Source of the DNA: Strongylocentrotus droebachiensis | Taxonomy: Eukaryota > Echinodermata > Echinoidea > Camarodonta > Strongylocentrotidae | Assembly (NCBI GenBank): GCA_035222895.1 | Contig: JAVYIG010000402.1 | Span: 546,955-610,954, forward strand | DNA length: 64,000 bases | Reading direction: 5' to 3' | In this document: positions 34,701-49,700 of the stretch, in pieces | Layout of the letters: each line of letters begins with the position of its first letter | Numbering within the stretch: the stretch's first letter is position 1 | Made by a program: the position numbers and the translations under genes | Notes under the pieces: generated by a model | Seen by the model: only the letters and a program-made list of their open reading frames with translations | Told to the model about the DNA's origin: nothing | Databases searched by the model: none

Positions 34701-37700
34701 AAACTACACTTGTGATTGTGTGACTGGATTTTCTGGAGAGAAATGTGAAACAGGTGTGTATTCGCGGGAGAAAATCTTTTATGAAACCTTTCAAATCAAA
34801 TTAATCATTTGCATTACTTCTTGTGTATTTCATATTAGATATTAGATACGGACGTAGTTATAGTTTATAATGAAGATTCAATTTACTTTAGACTTCATAA
34901 GCGAAATACCCTATATCTCAAACGTATTAATGCAGATATTTATACAAAATATAACTCGATGTCTCCTATGTTTTTGCTGAAACGTATCAAGGAAATTCGG
35001 TTTGTATGAATATACTGGGGTTCTGTGGCAACTTTGTATACGCTTCGGGAGGGGTAAAATCACCTGAAACAATACCTGTAAAAAATTCAACCTCCATGTT
35101 GAAACATCCGAAGGATAAAAATGAGAAATCACAACATACTTCAATCTTATCTTGGCGAATAAAGCCTTAGATCCATGTGATACCAATAACTGTTCTAACG
35201 GGGCGACATGTATCCCTGGCACTTTCCCTAACTACAACTGTACTTGTCTGCCTGGATATATCGGCGACATTTGTGAAGAAGGTAGGTTTTCGATACGATC
35301 TTTGGAAATATTTGTTTTCTAATTCGGTCAATGGTTGACAGCTTTTGTGAACACGGGGCTACCACTATTCTCGTTTCCGAGTCTTTAAACTTCACTTGTA
35401 ATTGTCTGACTTCATTTTCTGGAGAAAGATGTGAAACAAGTGTGTATTCGCGGGAGAAAATCTTCTATGACACCTTTGAGTTCAAACTAACGACTTACTT
35501 AGAATATTGACGTATTTGCCTGTGTAATATTTTTTATAAATGTAGGCTAAATGTAAATAATTTGGCTTAACTTTAAAAAATTCTTTGACCGCAACTTAAA
35601 CTTTAAACCCCAGTCAGATGTTTGGTTTCTTTAGTGTTATTTTAGACTTGATTTATTTTACACCCTCTGTAATGACCGATATTAAAGTTGATAAAAGTAA
35701 ACTGTCGGAATAGGCAGTGGGAGAAAGAAAGAAACGTCTCTCTTGAAATTGGAACTGTTAATGTGACAGGTTTAGAAAATTGCTTCTATCGAAATGACAA
35801 GGTATCATTCCAATTGTTCATTCAATCGAATTACCATTTCATATCAAATATATAGCATCAAACCATTAAACCATTTGTAGGCCTATTCGTATATAATAAG
35901 AAACCCAGCACCCTAAACTCCTAATATCTAAATATTTGTAATACCCTAGAAAATTTACATTTGTATGTTATCACGATCTCTATCAACAGAGCTTCTAGAC
36001 AGAATTACCTTTGCACATATCAAATATATAGCATTAAACCATAAACAATAATTTACATTAATCTTGTCTTGGCAAAAAAAAGCTTTAGATCCTTGCGATA
36101 CCAATAACTGTTCTAATGGGGCGACATGCATCCCTGACACTTTCCCTAACTACTCCTGTACTTGTCTGCCTGGATACACCGGGGATTTATGCGAACAAGG
36201 TAGGCTTTCGAGGTTTATGCTTTTTAGGCATTAACAAAAAATATACTACAGAACGAAGTAATTGGCGTAATCACGATAATTCGATAACACGATAAACTAA
36301 ACGTGTGAATGTATGATTGGATTCTCGGGAGAACGATGTGAAACAGGTCTGTATTTCAAACAGGAAAATAATCAGACATTTTCATCTATCTTACGTTATC
36401 CTAGTTCACAAAATTTGCTTTATGTGTGCTTTCCTCAGCAATCTACCTAATTGATAAATTATACTGCATGCTTATCATAACCATACCCCGAAATCGTAAC
36501 CATGGCATGTTAATATAGTCACATCATTTTGCTTGTTGAATGTGAAATAACTATGTAGTAGCTGTCCATGTATTCACGTAGGCTGTTTTGTGAGTAAAGT
36601 GTGTCTTACCGTTGCCTTTACTTTACTTCCAATCATTATATCCGCAACTTTGTTTCTAACCTTTTAGAAATAAACCCTTGTGATAACAATAGCTGTGAAA
36701 ATGGCGCTTCATGTAACGCAGTAGTTGGCTCTACCACTAACTACACATGTGAATGTCCCACCGGATTCAGCGGAGAATTTTGTGAAATGGGTTCGTTTTT
36801 TCATATTTAAATTCATTTTTTTTCATACTCATTTGAACTGTTCTCATTGTTTAGCTGCGGTTGTACATGTACATGAATATTTGTATCATTATCATTACCT
36901 CATTTGTAGGCCTATTCTTATATAATAAGAAACCCAGCACCCTAAACTCCTAATATCTAAATATTTGTAATACCTTAGAACATTTACATTTGTATGTTAT
37001 CACGATCTCTATCAACAGAGCTTCTAGACAGAATTACCTTTGCACATTTCAAATATATAGCATTAAACCATAAACAATAATTTACATTAATCTTGTCTTG
37101 GCAAAAAAAAAGCTTTAGATCCTTGCGATACCAATAACTGTTCTAATGGGGCGACATGCATCCCTGACACTTTCCCTTACTACTCCTGTACTTGTCTGCC
37201 TGGATACACCGGGGATTTATGCGAACAAGGTAGGCTTTCGAGGTTTATGCTTTTTAGGCATTAACATAAAATATACTACAGAACGAAGTAATTGGCGTAA
37301 TCACGATAACTCGATAACACGATAAACTACACGTTTGAATGTATGATTGGATTCTAGGGAGAACGATGTGAAACAGGTCTGTATTTCAAACAGGAAAATA
37401 ATCAGACATTTTCATCTATCTTACGTTATCCTAGTTCACAAAATTTGCTTTATGTGTGCTTTCCTCAGCAATCTACCTAATTGATAAATTATACTGCATG
37501 CTTATCATAACCATACCCCGAAATCGTAACCATGGCATGTCAATATAGTCACATCATTTTGCTTGTTGAATGTGAAATAACTATGTAGTAGCTGTCCATG
37601 TATTCACGTAGGCTGTTTTGTGAGTAAAGTGTGTCTTACCGTTGCCTTTACTTTACTTCCAATCATTATATCCGCAACTTTGTTTCTAACCTTCTAGAAA

Positions 37701-40700
37701 TAAACCCTTGTGATAACAATAGCTGTGAAAATGGCGCTTCATGTAACGCAGTAGTTGGCTCTACCACTAACTACACATGTGAATGTCCCACCGGATTCAG
37801 CGGAGAATTTTGTGAAATGGGTTCGTTTTTTCATATTTAAATTCATTTTTTTTCATACTCATTTGAACTGTTCTCATTGTTTAGCTGCGGTTGTACATGT
37901 ACATGAATATTTGTATCATTATCATTACCTCATTTGTAGGCCTATTCTTATATAATAAGAAACCCAGCACCCTAAACTCCTAATATCTAAATATTTGTAA
38001 TACCTTAGAACATTTACATTTGTATGTTATCACGATCTCTATCAACAGAGCTTCTAGACAGAATTACCTTTGCACATTTCAAATATATAGCATTAAACCA
38101 TAAACAATAATTTACATTAATCTTGTCTTGGCAAAAAAAAAGCTTTAGATCCTTGCGATACCAATAACTGTTCTAATGGGGCGACATGCATCCCTGACAC
38201 TTTCCCTTACTACTCCTGTACTTGTCTGCCTGGATACACCGGGGATTTATGCGAACAAGGTAGGCTTTCGAGGTTTATGCTTTTTAGGCATTAACAAAAA
38301 ATATACTACAGAACGAAGTAATTGGCGTAATCACGATAACTCGATAACACGATAAACTACACGTTTGAATGTATGATTGGATTCTAGGGAGAACGATGTG
38401 AAACAGGTCTGTATTTCAAACAGGAAAATAATCAGACATTTTCATCTATCTTACGTTATCCTAGTTCACAAAATTTGCTTTATGTGTGCTTTCCTCAGCA
38501 ATCTACCTAATTGATAAATTATACTGCATGCTTATCATAACCATACCCCGAAATCGTAACCATGGCATGTAAATATAGTCACATCATTTTGCTTGTTGAA
38601 TGTGAAATAACTATGTAGTAGCTGTCCATGTATTCACGTAGGCTGTTTTGTGAGTAAAGTGTGTCTTACCGTTGCCTTTACTTTACTTCCAATCATTATA
38701 TCCGCAACTTTGTTTCTAACCTTCTAGAAATAAACCCTTGTGATAACAATAGCTGTGAAAATGGCGCTTCATGTAACGCAGTAGTTGGCTCTACCACTAA
38801 CTACACATGTGAATGTCCCACCGGATTCAGCGGAGAATTTTGTGAAATGGGTTCGTTTTTTCATATTTAAATTCATTTTTTTTCATACTCATTTGAACTT
38901 TTCTCATTGTTTTGCTGCGGTAATCCATGTACATGAATATTTGTATCATTATCATTGCCTCATTTGTAGGCCTATTCTTATATAATAAGAAACCCAGCAC
39001 CCTAAACTCCTAATATCTGAATATTTGTAATACCTTAGAACACTTACATTTGTATGTTATCACGATCTCTATCAACAGAGCTTCTAGACAGAATTACCTT
39101 TGCACATATCAAATATATAGCATTAAACCATAAACAATAATTTACATTAATCTTGTCTTGGCAAAAAAAAGCTTTAGATCCTTGCGATACCAATAACTGT
39201 TCTAATGGGGCGACATGCATCCCTGACGCTTTCCCTAACTACTCCTGTACTTGTCTGCCTGGATACACCGGGGATTTATGCGAACAAGGTAGGCTTTCGA
39301 GGTTTATGCTTTTTAGGCATTAACAAAAAATATACTACAGAACGAAGTAATTGGCGTAATCACGATAACTCGATAACACGATAAACTACACGTTTGAATG
39401 TATGATTGGATTCTCGGGAGAACGATGTGAAACAGGTCTGTATTTCAAACAGGAAAATAATCAGACATTTTCATCTGTCTTACGTTATCCTAGTTCACAA
39501 AATTTGCTTCATGTGTGCTTTCCTCAGCAGTCTACCTAATTGATAAATTATACTGCATGCTTATCATAACCATACCCCAAAATCGTAACCATGTCATGTA
39601 AATATAGTCACACCCTTGTGCTTGTTGAATGTCAAATAACTATGTAGTAGCTGTCCATGTATTCACGTAAACTTTTTTGTGAGTAAGGTGTGTGTCTTAC
39701 CGTTGCCTTTACTTTACTTCCAATCATTATATCCGCAACTTTGTTTCTAACCTTCTAGAAATAAACCCTTGTGATAACAATAGCTGTGAAAATGGTGCTT
39801 CATGTAACGCAGTAGTTGGCTCTACCACTAACTACACATGTGAATGTCCCACTGGATTCAGCGGAGAATTTTGTGAAATGGGTTTGTTTTTTCATATTTA
39901 TATTCAGTTTTTTTCATACTCATTTGAACTTTTCTCATTGATTTGCTACGGTGGTACATGTACATAAATATTTGTATCATTATCATTACCTAATTTGTAG
40001 GCCTATCATTATATTATAAGAAACCCAGCACCCTAACCTCCTCATATCTTAATATTTCTAATACCCTAGAACGTTTACATGTGTATGTTATCAAGATCTC
40101 TATCAACAGTGTTTCTAGAAAGAATAACCTATGCACAACAAAGAATAGAGCCTTTATGTTTTGTTTTCCTGTTAGTTTCGCTTGCTGAATTTGTTTCACA
40201 ATGTTTAGTAGCAGTTCAAAGCAAATACAATTATTTTCACTCTGCACTACACTCTTAAAACTAGAATGTTGATCATAATTTTAGGGGCTAAATGAACACT
40301 TCACTCATGCTGGATCCAACACTATAAACAAATTTAATCTAGCATGGTAAAACCAGTGTTGAACTGCTAATTTTAAAAAGTGGTCACTCCACAGCCCTTT
40401 AAATTGAGATTTAACATTTTACTTTTTAGAGTGTATGATTAGATGCATATAGGCCTTTACTTTCTGTCCTAGATTAGGAGTTAATATATCACTGTACCTT
40501 TACATCTCTGTCCTGTATTCATGTAGAAATAGATCCATGTGCCAATAACTCGTGTGAAAATGGAGCTACCTGTAACCCTATGCCTAACTCTGTAAACTAC
40601 ACGTGTGAATGTGTGATTGGATTCTCTGGAGAACGATGTGAAACAGGTCTGTATTTCAAACAGGAAAATACTCAGACATTTTCATCTATCTTACGTTATC

Positions 40701-43700
40701 CTAGTTCACAAAATTTGCTTTATGTGTGCTTTGCTCTGCAATCTACCTAATGGATAAAATATACTGCATACTTATCATAACCATACCCCAAAATCGTTAC
40801 CATGTCATGTAAATATAGTCACATCATTTTGCTTGTTGAATGTCAAATAACTATGTAGTAGCTGTCCATGTATTCACGTATACTTTTTTGTGAGTAAAGT
40901 GTGTGTCTTACAGTGGCCTTTACTTTACTTCCAATCATTATATCCGCAACTTTGTTTTTAACCTTCTAGAAATAAACCCTTGTGATAACAATAGCTGTGA
41001 AAATGGCGCTTCATGTAACAAAGTAGTTGGCTCTATCATTAACTACACATGTGAATGTCCAACTGGATTCAGCGGAAAATTTTGTGAAATTGGTTGGTTT
41101 TTTCATATTTAAATTAAGTTCTGTTCATACTCATTTCAACTTTTCTCACTGTTTGGCTGGGTTGGTACATGAACATAAATATTTGTATCATTATCATTAC
41201 CTCATTTGTAGGCCTATCATTATATAATAAGAAACCAAGCATCCTAAACTCCTAGTATCTAAATATTTATAATACCCTAGAATATTTATATTCGTATGTT
41301 ATCACGATCTCTATCAACAGTGTTTCTAGAAATAATTACCTTTGCACAACAAAAAATAGAGCCTTTATGTTTTGTTTTCCTGTTTGCTTTGCTTGCTGAA
41401 TTTGTTTCACAATGTTTTGTAGCAGTTCGTGTTAGTGTTACGTGAATATTTCTTTGCTTCAAGCATTACCTTCGTATATTTTTAACCTTGTAGAAATAAA
41501 CCCTTGTGATAACAATACCTGTCAAAATGGCGCTACCTGTAATGCTGTAGTCGGCTCTTTCACGAACTACATGTGTGAATGTCCTATTGGATTCATCGGA
41601 GAATTTTGTGAAATAGGTTTGTATTTTTTCTGGTATTCAAGCCTTTTAAATTTTGAAAAATTTGCCTAAGTAAACATGTACTAATATACATAATTAATAT
41701 ATTAATATATATATTTTGTTCATGCAATATGTATTGTTTCATCGTTTAAATTGATTTGTCATCCTGAGAACTAAAAAGTAGATCTTTCTGTACTTCTAAG
41801 AATAATGTTTGTATTTAGTTAGTGCCAGCATATTGCACAACCCTTTGTATGCTTATTTTTTATTTGTTCGGTAATTCCATTTTGTTATGTCTGCTTTTGT
41901 CTCGCTACTGTTCTTATATTTTTTGTCTCTCTCTCTCTCTCTATGCATGGCGTGTGTGTACATGCAACTTCTTAATACTTAATTTTACTCTATCCAAACC
42001 AAAAATGTGCTGTATGCTAGAGGAGACATGTGACGCGAACACTGCCAATCTATGTGGTGCTAATGGCAACTGTGAGAGTATAGAAGGTGGTATCAATTGC
42101 ATCTGCGAGAATGGATACACCGGCACCCTGTGCACAAGTAATTCAATCTTATATGTATCCGTTAGTATAAATTAAGTGGTACTCATAATACAGATGAATC
42201 TGAAGATACTTTTCCTATTTCACACTAACATAGATGTAATATGATTCTTAATTGAAAATATAAATGATTCTACGATCCAGCAGGAAAAGTATTATCGTAT
42301 CAGAATAACACGACTCTTTATTTATTCAATTTAAATTAACATTCATTTAGCCTTTCTTGTTTTTTCCTCATATCGTGTTGTTACCGCTGAATAATATTTG
42401 ACAACATTACTTCCCTAATGCTTTTGGACGCTCCTTTGAAGAAATTTATGTTCAGATAAATGTGAAATGCATAATTTATTTGTTCCTATTACGAAGTTTA
42501 GTGTCAACTGTTAACATTTTCACATTCTTGTAATATGACGCCTGACCGGAACCTCCCTTCGAAGATGAGCTCGTGCACTATCATGTGCGGAATAGAAATT
42601 GAATCAAGTGACCGGGGTAATGATAATTATGATGTAATAGCGATGCCTTAAGCGCAAAAAAAAGGTCATTATCATTATTCTACAATAAAATCCTTGTAAT
42701 GTATTATCCTTTGTCCGACCCCTAAGTACCGCCACTTGTTGGCCCTTGTGACTCAAACCCCTGCCGTTTCGGGGGCACCTGCATCCCAAGTGGAAACAAC
42801 TTTACTTGTAACTGTCCAGCTCTGACTAATGGAACAACATGTGAATTAACATGTAAGTGTGTCTTAAGGATTTTTTTTGTTTGAAACTTTGATGTTTTCG
42901 TCCGCGTTAAACTTTGAAATGGTAAAGAAAGATGTAAGACTTATCGTGACATCTTCCATGAAGATCATATCGTTATCATAAAACATGATGGTGTTGATGA
43001 AAACAAAATTGCCATTTGAAACACAATAGCCGTTGACAGCTAACGAAATAAGTAGGATTTCTGTAATACAGGTTGTATAAGACGAAAAACAGTTAGATTA
43101 TACACACAGCAGTCGTTTTGAAAGCAGATTGAATTAAAAAACTACATAAACATATTTTCATTTGGAAATATTGTTATTCATATATATGTTGTCCTGGTTC
43201 ATATGTTCTTACATGTTTTCCTTAAAGCCACACTGTCCTACTTGTAGCTACTTGATCCCTCTATATATAAACAAATGCCTAATTGGTGACCATTGGTCCC
43301 CCATGATCCTCTTTTTTAATGTTAATTGAGAGCTGAGTTGATGAGATAACCACCTGTCCAGTGATCTTACAGGGCGGTCTAATCCCTGCTATAAACTAGT
43401 ACAGATAAGCTTTAACAACCATCATATTTAAACTGCATAATTGTCATGACAAACCAAAACACAGAATTTTAACATGATTGAGATATTTAAATATATTCTC
43501 TGCTTTTCGAATGTAAAGGCCCGGTCCCACTGCACTTACGGATGCAAAGAGGATGTAAAACGTAACAAAATCTTGCCATCCGTTGGAAAACGCTATGCAT
43601 CCGTTGTGTACTCATTGCATACGTGTTTCATACGCTCTATCCATCGAGCATCCGTCCACTGTGATTTCATCCGCGCAAAAAGTTTTGAGCTGCACAAAAC

Positions 43701-46700
43701 TTTTAGAACGGATGAACTTCCGCCGTGTACGATGTAAATCCGCGACAAATACGAGCAACGAACGTTCTAGGTCCGTTATCATCCGGTAAACGTCTGCTGT
43801 ATCTTCTCTGCATCCTCTGGGCATCCTGGCAACTCACATCCGCTGCAGCTGAAAACGGAAAGAGGGAGGAAATATAAGGTACATGGAACGTCTATACATC
43901 GTTAGTAGCACGGAAATAGAAAGGATGTAAGCGTATGCATCTCGTATATAAAGTATTCAAAGCTGTCATCCAGTTCCATCCGCTTTCATCCGCTAGGCTT
44001 CCGATGAACATCCGTTTAACAACCCCGCTACATACTACCCACGTCCGTTATTTTTTACGTTCTGTTTTCGCAAATTTTGTCCATTTCTGGAGCGGATGAA
44101 AACGGATGGAGCCACTCCCGAAATTTTGATCGTCCGCTGTGTCCTTTATGCATACGTGTTGTGTCCATCGGCCAGTGGGACCGGGCCATAAAGTAGCAAT
44201 TAGAGGGAAATATAACTTTATGTTACATCAAAACAATAACTGCTAACATCCCTGTCTCTTCCTATTAACAATGATGTAAAGTGTGTACTAAACTGTACTA
44301 GATTGTTTTAGATTGTGCTCATTTGTATAAGTTTTTTTCTTAGATCATCAATCCTCACTTCCTCCGCTTTTAACGCCTTGTCCTATTTATTTATATGTAT
44401 ATACGCATAGATCAATGTTCTAACAGCTCTTGTGAAAACGGGGCTACCTGTATTCCCGTTCCCGAGTCTTTAAACTACACTTGTGATTGTGTGACTGGAT
44501 TTTCTGGAGAAAAATGTGAAACAGGTGTGTATTCGCGGGAGAAAATCTTTTATGAAACCTTTGAAATCAAATTAATCATTTGCATTACGTCTTGTGTATT
44601 TCATATTTCTACCGACGGAAAATTAGATACGGACGTAGTTATAGTTTATAATGAAGATTTACTTTACTTTAGACTTCATAAGCGAAATACCCGAAAACGT
44701 ATTAATGCAGATATTTATACAAAATAGATGTCTCCTATGTTTTTGCTGAAACGTATCAAGGAAATAAGGTTTGTTTGAATATACTGGGGTTCTGTGGCAA
44801 GTTTTTATACGCTTCGGGAGGGGAAAAATCACCTGAAACAATACCTGTAAAAAAATCTACCTCCATGTTGAAACATCCATAGGATAAAAATGAGAAATCA
44901 CAACATACTTCAATCTTGTCTTGGCGAATAAATCCTTAGATCCATGTGATAGCAATAACTGTTCTAATGGGGCGACATGTATCCCTGGCACTTTCCCTAA
45001 CTACAACTGTACTTGTCTGCCTGGATACATCGGGGATCTTTGTGAAGAAGGTAGGTTTCGATACGATCTTTGGAAAAAAAAATTATAATTCGATCAGTGG
45101 TTGACAGCTTTGGTGAACACGGGGCTACCTCTATTCTCTTTTCCGAGTCTTTAAACTTCACTTGTAATTGTCTGACTGGATTTTCTGGAGAAAGATGTGA
45201 AAAAAGTGTGTATTCGCGGGAGAAAATCTTTTATGACACCTTTGAGTTCAAATTAACGATTTACTTAGAATATTGACGTATTGGCCTGTGTAATATCTTT
45301 TATAACTGTAGGCTAAATGTAAATAATTTGGTTTAACATTGAAAATTATTTGACCGCAACTTAAACTTTAAACCCCAGTCAGATGTTTGGTTTCTTTAGT
45401 GTTAGTTTAGACTTTATTTATTTTACAGCCTCTGTAATGACCGATATTAAAGTTGATAGAAGTAAACTGTCGGAAAAGGCAGTGGGGGAAAGAAAGAAAT
45501 GTCTGTCTTAAAATTGGAACTGTTCATGTGACAAGTTTAGAACATTGCTTCTATCGAAATGACAAGGTATCATTCCAATTGTTCATTCAATCGATATACC
45601 ATTTCATATCAAATATATAGCATTAAACCATAAACAATAATTTACATTAATCTTGTCTTGGCAAAAAAAGCTTTAGATCCTTGCGATACCAATAACTGTT
45701 CTAATGGGGCGACATGTATCCCTGACACTTTCCCTAACTACTCCTGTACTTGTCTGCCTGGATACACCGGGGGTTTATGCGAACAAGGTAGGCTTTCGAG
45801 GTTTATGCTTTTTAGGCATTAACAAAAAAATAAACTAAAGAACGACGTATTTAGCGTAATCGCGATAACTCAATAACACGATAAACTACACGTGTGAATG
45901 TATGATTGGATTCTAGGGAGTACGATGTGAAACAGGTCTGTATTTCAAACAGGAAAATAATCAGACATTTTCATCTATCTTACATTATCCTAGTTCACAA
46001 AATGTGTTTTACGTGTGCTTTCCCAGCAATTTACCTAATGGATAAATTATACTGCATACTTATTATAACGAAACTCCCAAATCGTAACCATGTCATGTAA
46101 ATATAATCAAATCTTTGTGCTTGTTGAATGTCAAATAACTATGTAGTAGCTGTCCATGTATTCACGTAGACTGTTTTGTGAGTAAAGTGTGTCTTACCGT
46201 TGCCTTTACTTTACTTCCAATCATTATATCCGCAAATTTGTTTCTAACCTTCTAGAAATAAACCCTTGTGATAACAATAGCTGTGAAAATGGCGCTTCAT
46301 GTAACACAGTAGTTGGCTCTATCACTAACTACACATGCGAATGTCTCACCGGATTCAGCGGAGAATTCTGTGAAATGGGTTCGTCTTTTCATATTTATAT
46401 TCAGTTTTTTTCATACTCATTTGAACTTTTCTCATTGTTTTGCTACGGTGGTACATGAACATGAATATTTGTATCATTATCATTACCTCATTTGTAGGCC
46501 TATCATTATATTATATTAATCCAAGCACCCTAAACTCCTCATTTCTAAATATTTCTAATACCCTAGAACGTTTACATGTGTATGTTATCACGATCCCTAT
46601 TAACAGTGCTTATAAAAAGAATTACCTTTGCACAACAAAACAATAAAGGCTGTTTTGTTTTCTTGTTTGCTTTGCCTGTTGAATTTTTGTCACAATGTTC

Positions 46701-49700
46701 AGTGGCAGCTTGATATCATAATTGAATAATTTCTCATGATCATACCTTTAGAAATACAATTATTTTTACCCAGCACTACACTCTTAAAACTAACATGTTG
46801 ATCATAATTTAAGGGGGCTAGATTAACACTTCGCACATGCTGGATCAAATACTATAAACAAATTGAATCTAGCATGGTAAAAGTGTTGATCTGACTATTT
46901 AAAAAAAGTGGTCACTCCACAGCCCTTTTAAAAGTTTATTTAGCTTTTTAGTTGTTATGAAAAGATGTATTTTTCCTTCGCTTTCTGTCCTAGATTAGGG
47001 GTTAATATATTACTGTACCTTTACATCTCTGTCTTGTATTCATGTAGAAATAGATCCATGTGCTAATAACTCGTGTGAAAATGGAGCTACCTGTAAACCT
47101 ATGCCTAACTCTGTTAACTACACGTGTGAATGTGTGTTTGGATTCTCGGGAGAACGATGTGAAACAGGTTCGTATTTCAGTCAAACAGGAAACTAATCAG
47201 ACATTTTCATCTACGAAACATATTGTTCTTACGTTATCCTAGTTCACAAAATGTGATTGTTAAGTGTGCTTTTCTCAGCAATCTACCTACTAGATAAATT
47301 GTACTGCATACTTACCATAACCAAATCCTAAAATCATAACCATGTCATGTAAACATCGTCACATAATCTTGCTTGTTGAATGTCAAATAGCTATATAGTA
47401 AGTATCCATGTATTCATGCAGACCTTTTTTTCTTGTGAGTAAAGTGTATGTCTTACTGTTGCCTTCACTGTACTTTCATTCATTATGTTCGTCACGTTGT
47501 TTCTAACCTTCTAGAAATAAACCCTTGTGATAACAATAGCTGTGAAAATGGCGCTTCATGTAACACAGTAGTCGGCTCAATCACTAACTACACATGCGAA
47601 TGTCCCACTGGATTTAACGGAGAATTTTGTGAAATTGGTTTGTATCAAAATTTTAGCTGTTTATTAACTTATTTTACTTTGAGTTGAGCTCCACTCATGG
47701 CTTTGCTTTTGTAGATTATTGTGCTCGAAATGATAGAAGGTAATCATCAGGTAAATCTCTAGTAACATATCATTATATTTACTTCATTCCCCAATGTATG
47801 TCATATTTATGTATTGCTTTGCTGTAGATAGTGTCTATATAGAACAAACAAGTACATACACGTACATGCTTAATGACAACCCATTCTTGTGCATATAAGA
47901 AAGGACATTTGTTTTCATATTTCATGAAACTGCATTTGATATAGTTTCAGGTTTCTTTGGAACTATCCTCATCAATAAATATTTACCGTGTTCTTAACTA
48001 TATTGTTGTCCTTCTTCTTTTTTCATAACGAATTATTATTCTGGTATGATTCAATGACCAGTAAGTTCCTCGTCATGAATGTTATTACCCTATGAATGTA
48101 TGTTCTGATCGTGTTTGTGATTTCTATTTTCATCAGGATTACAGATACACCTCTTTCACGAAAATTTGTACTCCTATTTTACCGCCAGACCGTCTTATTC
48201 TAAACCGATCAATTTCTAGTCATTGGGGTAATTTGGGGTCTTTTAGGGGGTATTAAGCTAATTTTATTTGTTTCGTCTCTATTCGGTCTCGTATCGGTCT
48301 GGTATCGGTCTCGTCGCAGTGACAGAAGTATTTCTGTTCGCTCTTTTGTCGGTCTTGGGTTGGTCTCTTTGGAGCGACCTTGGTTTAACGAACCTCTTTC
48401 GCCTTTTTTCTTTCTTCCTTTTTACAGTCCAAAACCTTTGTAATGGGAATCTATGTCAGAACGGAGCAGGATGCACCCAAGCACCCGGAGCAAATCCTCC
48501 ATACACGTGTCAATGTCGGGCAGGATTCTCAGGGGATTTCTGCGGAACAGGTAGCGAGAGAGATATTTATATTTCACCAGGTTGTACCATAATAAAGCTT
48601 TAAAAAACCGTGCACCCCCGCCTTGTATGAAATTTGTGTTGAGTGCTAACCCAGCTATGTGTTTTACCAAATGTTTAGTTATCTGTGTCATTTACTTAAG
48701 TCTATATTTAGGTTTTTGGATCGATGCAATGCTTTTTTTTCCCAATTGTAAAGTTTTTTTTAAATAAGTAGATAGTTATGTTTGTACATGTTCACTTATT
48801 TGTGTCAATGTCGTGCTTTTTCCAAAATAGTTATTCAGCTTAGTCGATATATGCTTTTTCCAAAGCGGTCTAGCTGTTACTGTTAATGTTACCTAGTTTG
48901 TTTTTATTCTTTTTGTTTGGTCATTTGAGTCGATGTAATTGTTGTATTGTGAAGCTTTTACTTCATCCCATATTCCCGTCATCTTTATGTCAAAATATGT
49001 AACCGTTTCCTCTCAAATTGCATTAACAATGTCTGACTTCCTATTCTTAATTTTCATTTTAACCCATCTTGTGAGTCTAAAGACTAAAGCTGTTTAGTGT
49101 ACAGAACCTCGAGGTTCTTGTAACATAAAATTATACTTACAATGAATTGCTTTAAAAAAATGAATTCTTATTCTGGCTATAATTGAATAAATCTATACCG
49201 GCGCTATATAAATATCCATATTATTATTATTATTATTATTATAAACGGTATGTATATCATTTACCAATGGTAACACAAAGTTGAGTTCGAATTACTATTG
49301 AAAAGATGAATACAATCGATCGTAGGTCTTTATGTTTCAGGGCCCTTACCTAGTGAGACAAAAATATAACTATTAACTTATCTACTCTAACACTTCCACT
49401 GCTTGCCAGGTAATTGCATAACCAGTTATGATGGGATTTGTAACAACGGAACATGTGAAACGATTCAGGGCGGTGGCGGAGCAATTCGGTGTAACTGTTT
49501 TGAAGGATTTGCCGGGACCTTGTGCGACGAAAAGAGTAAATAAACATTATTCTGTAAATTCCAAGTTGATTGGTATGTTATGTGTTTGAAGGCTCATAAG
49601 CTTCAAAGCAAAGTGAGGGTAAACACATCTGAGTGTGACTTAAAATGTGATGCTTGGAACACTATGAAATGTTAGAATGTAGAAGAATTTTGACAAGGTA

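Larger units (their letters stand above)
32380..36850 (+). repeat. Segmental duplication, block 1
   Basis: Exons 7-13 with introns, a SINE-like piece and MITE family 2 correspond one to one with 41440-46440. Offsets are 9,054-9,060 before the inserted element, about 9,770 after it, and 9,588 at the end. Confidence 0.9.
35872..39991 (+). repeat. Four tandem copies of a 1,030-bp unit with two EGF exons each
   Basis: Unit starts (atttgtaggcctat) lie near 35872, 36901, 37931, 38961, and the next at 39992, spacing 1,029-1,031. Each holds one CDTNNC-type exon, one fossil half-exon and one EINPC-type exon. Units 2 and 3 are almost identical. Only the introns and a few codons differ. Confidence 0.92.
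41440..46440 (+). repeat. Segmental duplication, block 2
   Basis: Second copy of block 1 (exons 22-28). It carries one extra TIR element at 43517-44188 and only one copy of the two-exon unit. Confidence 0.9.

Noticed and set aside
35326..35440. Further functional EGF exon
   Set aside because: No acceptor upstream and the donor is mutated; its duplicate at 45091 has the same defects.
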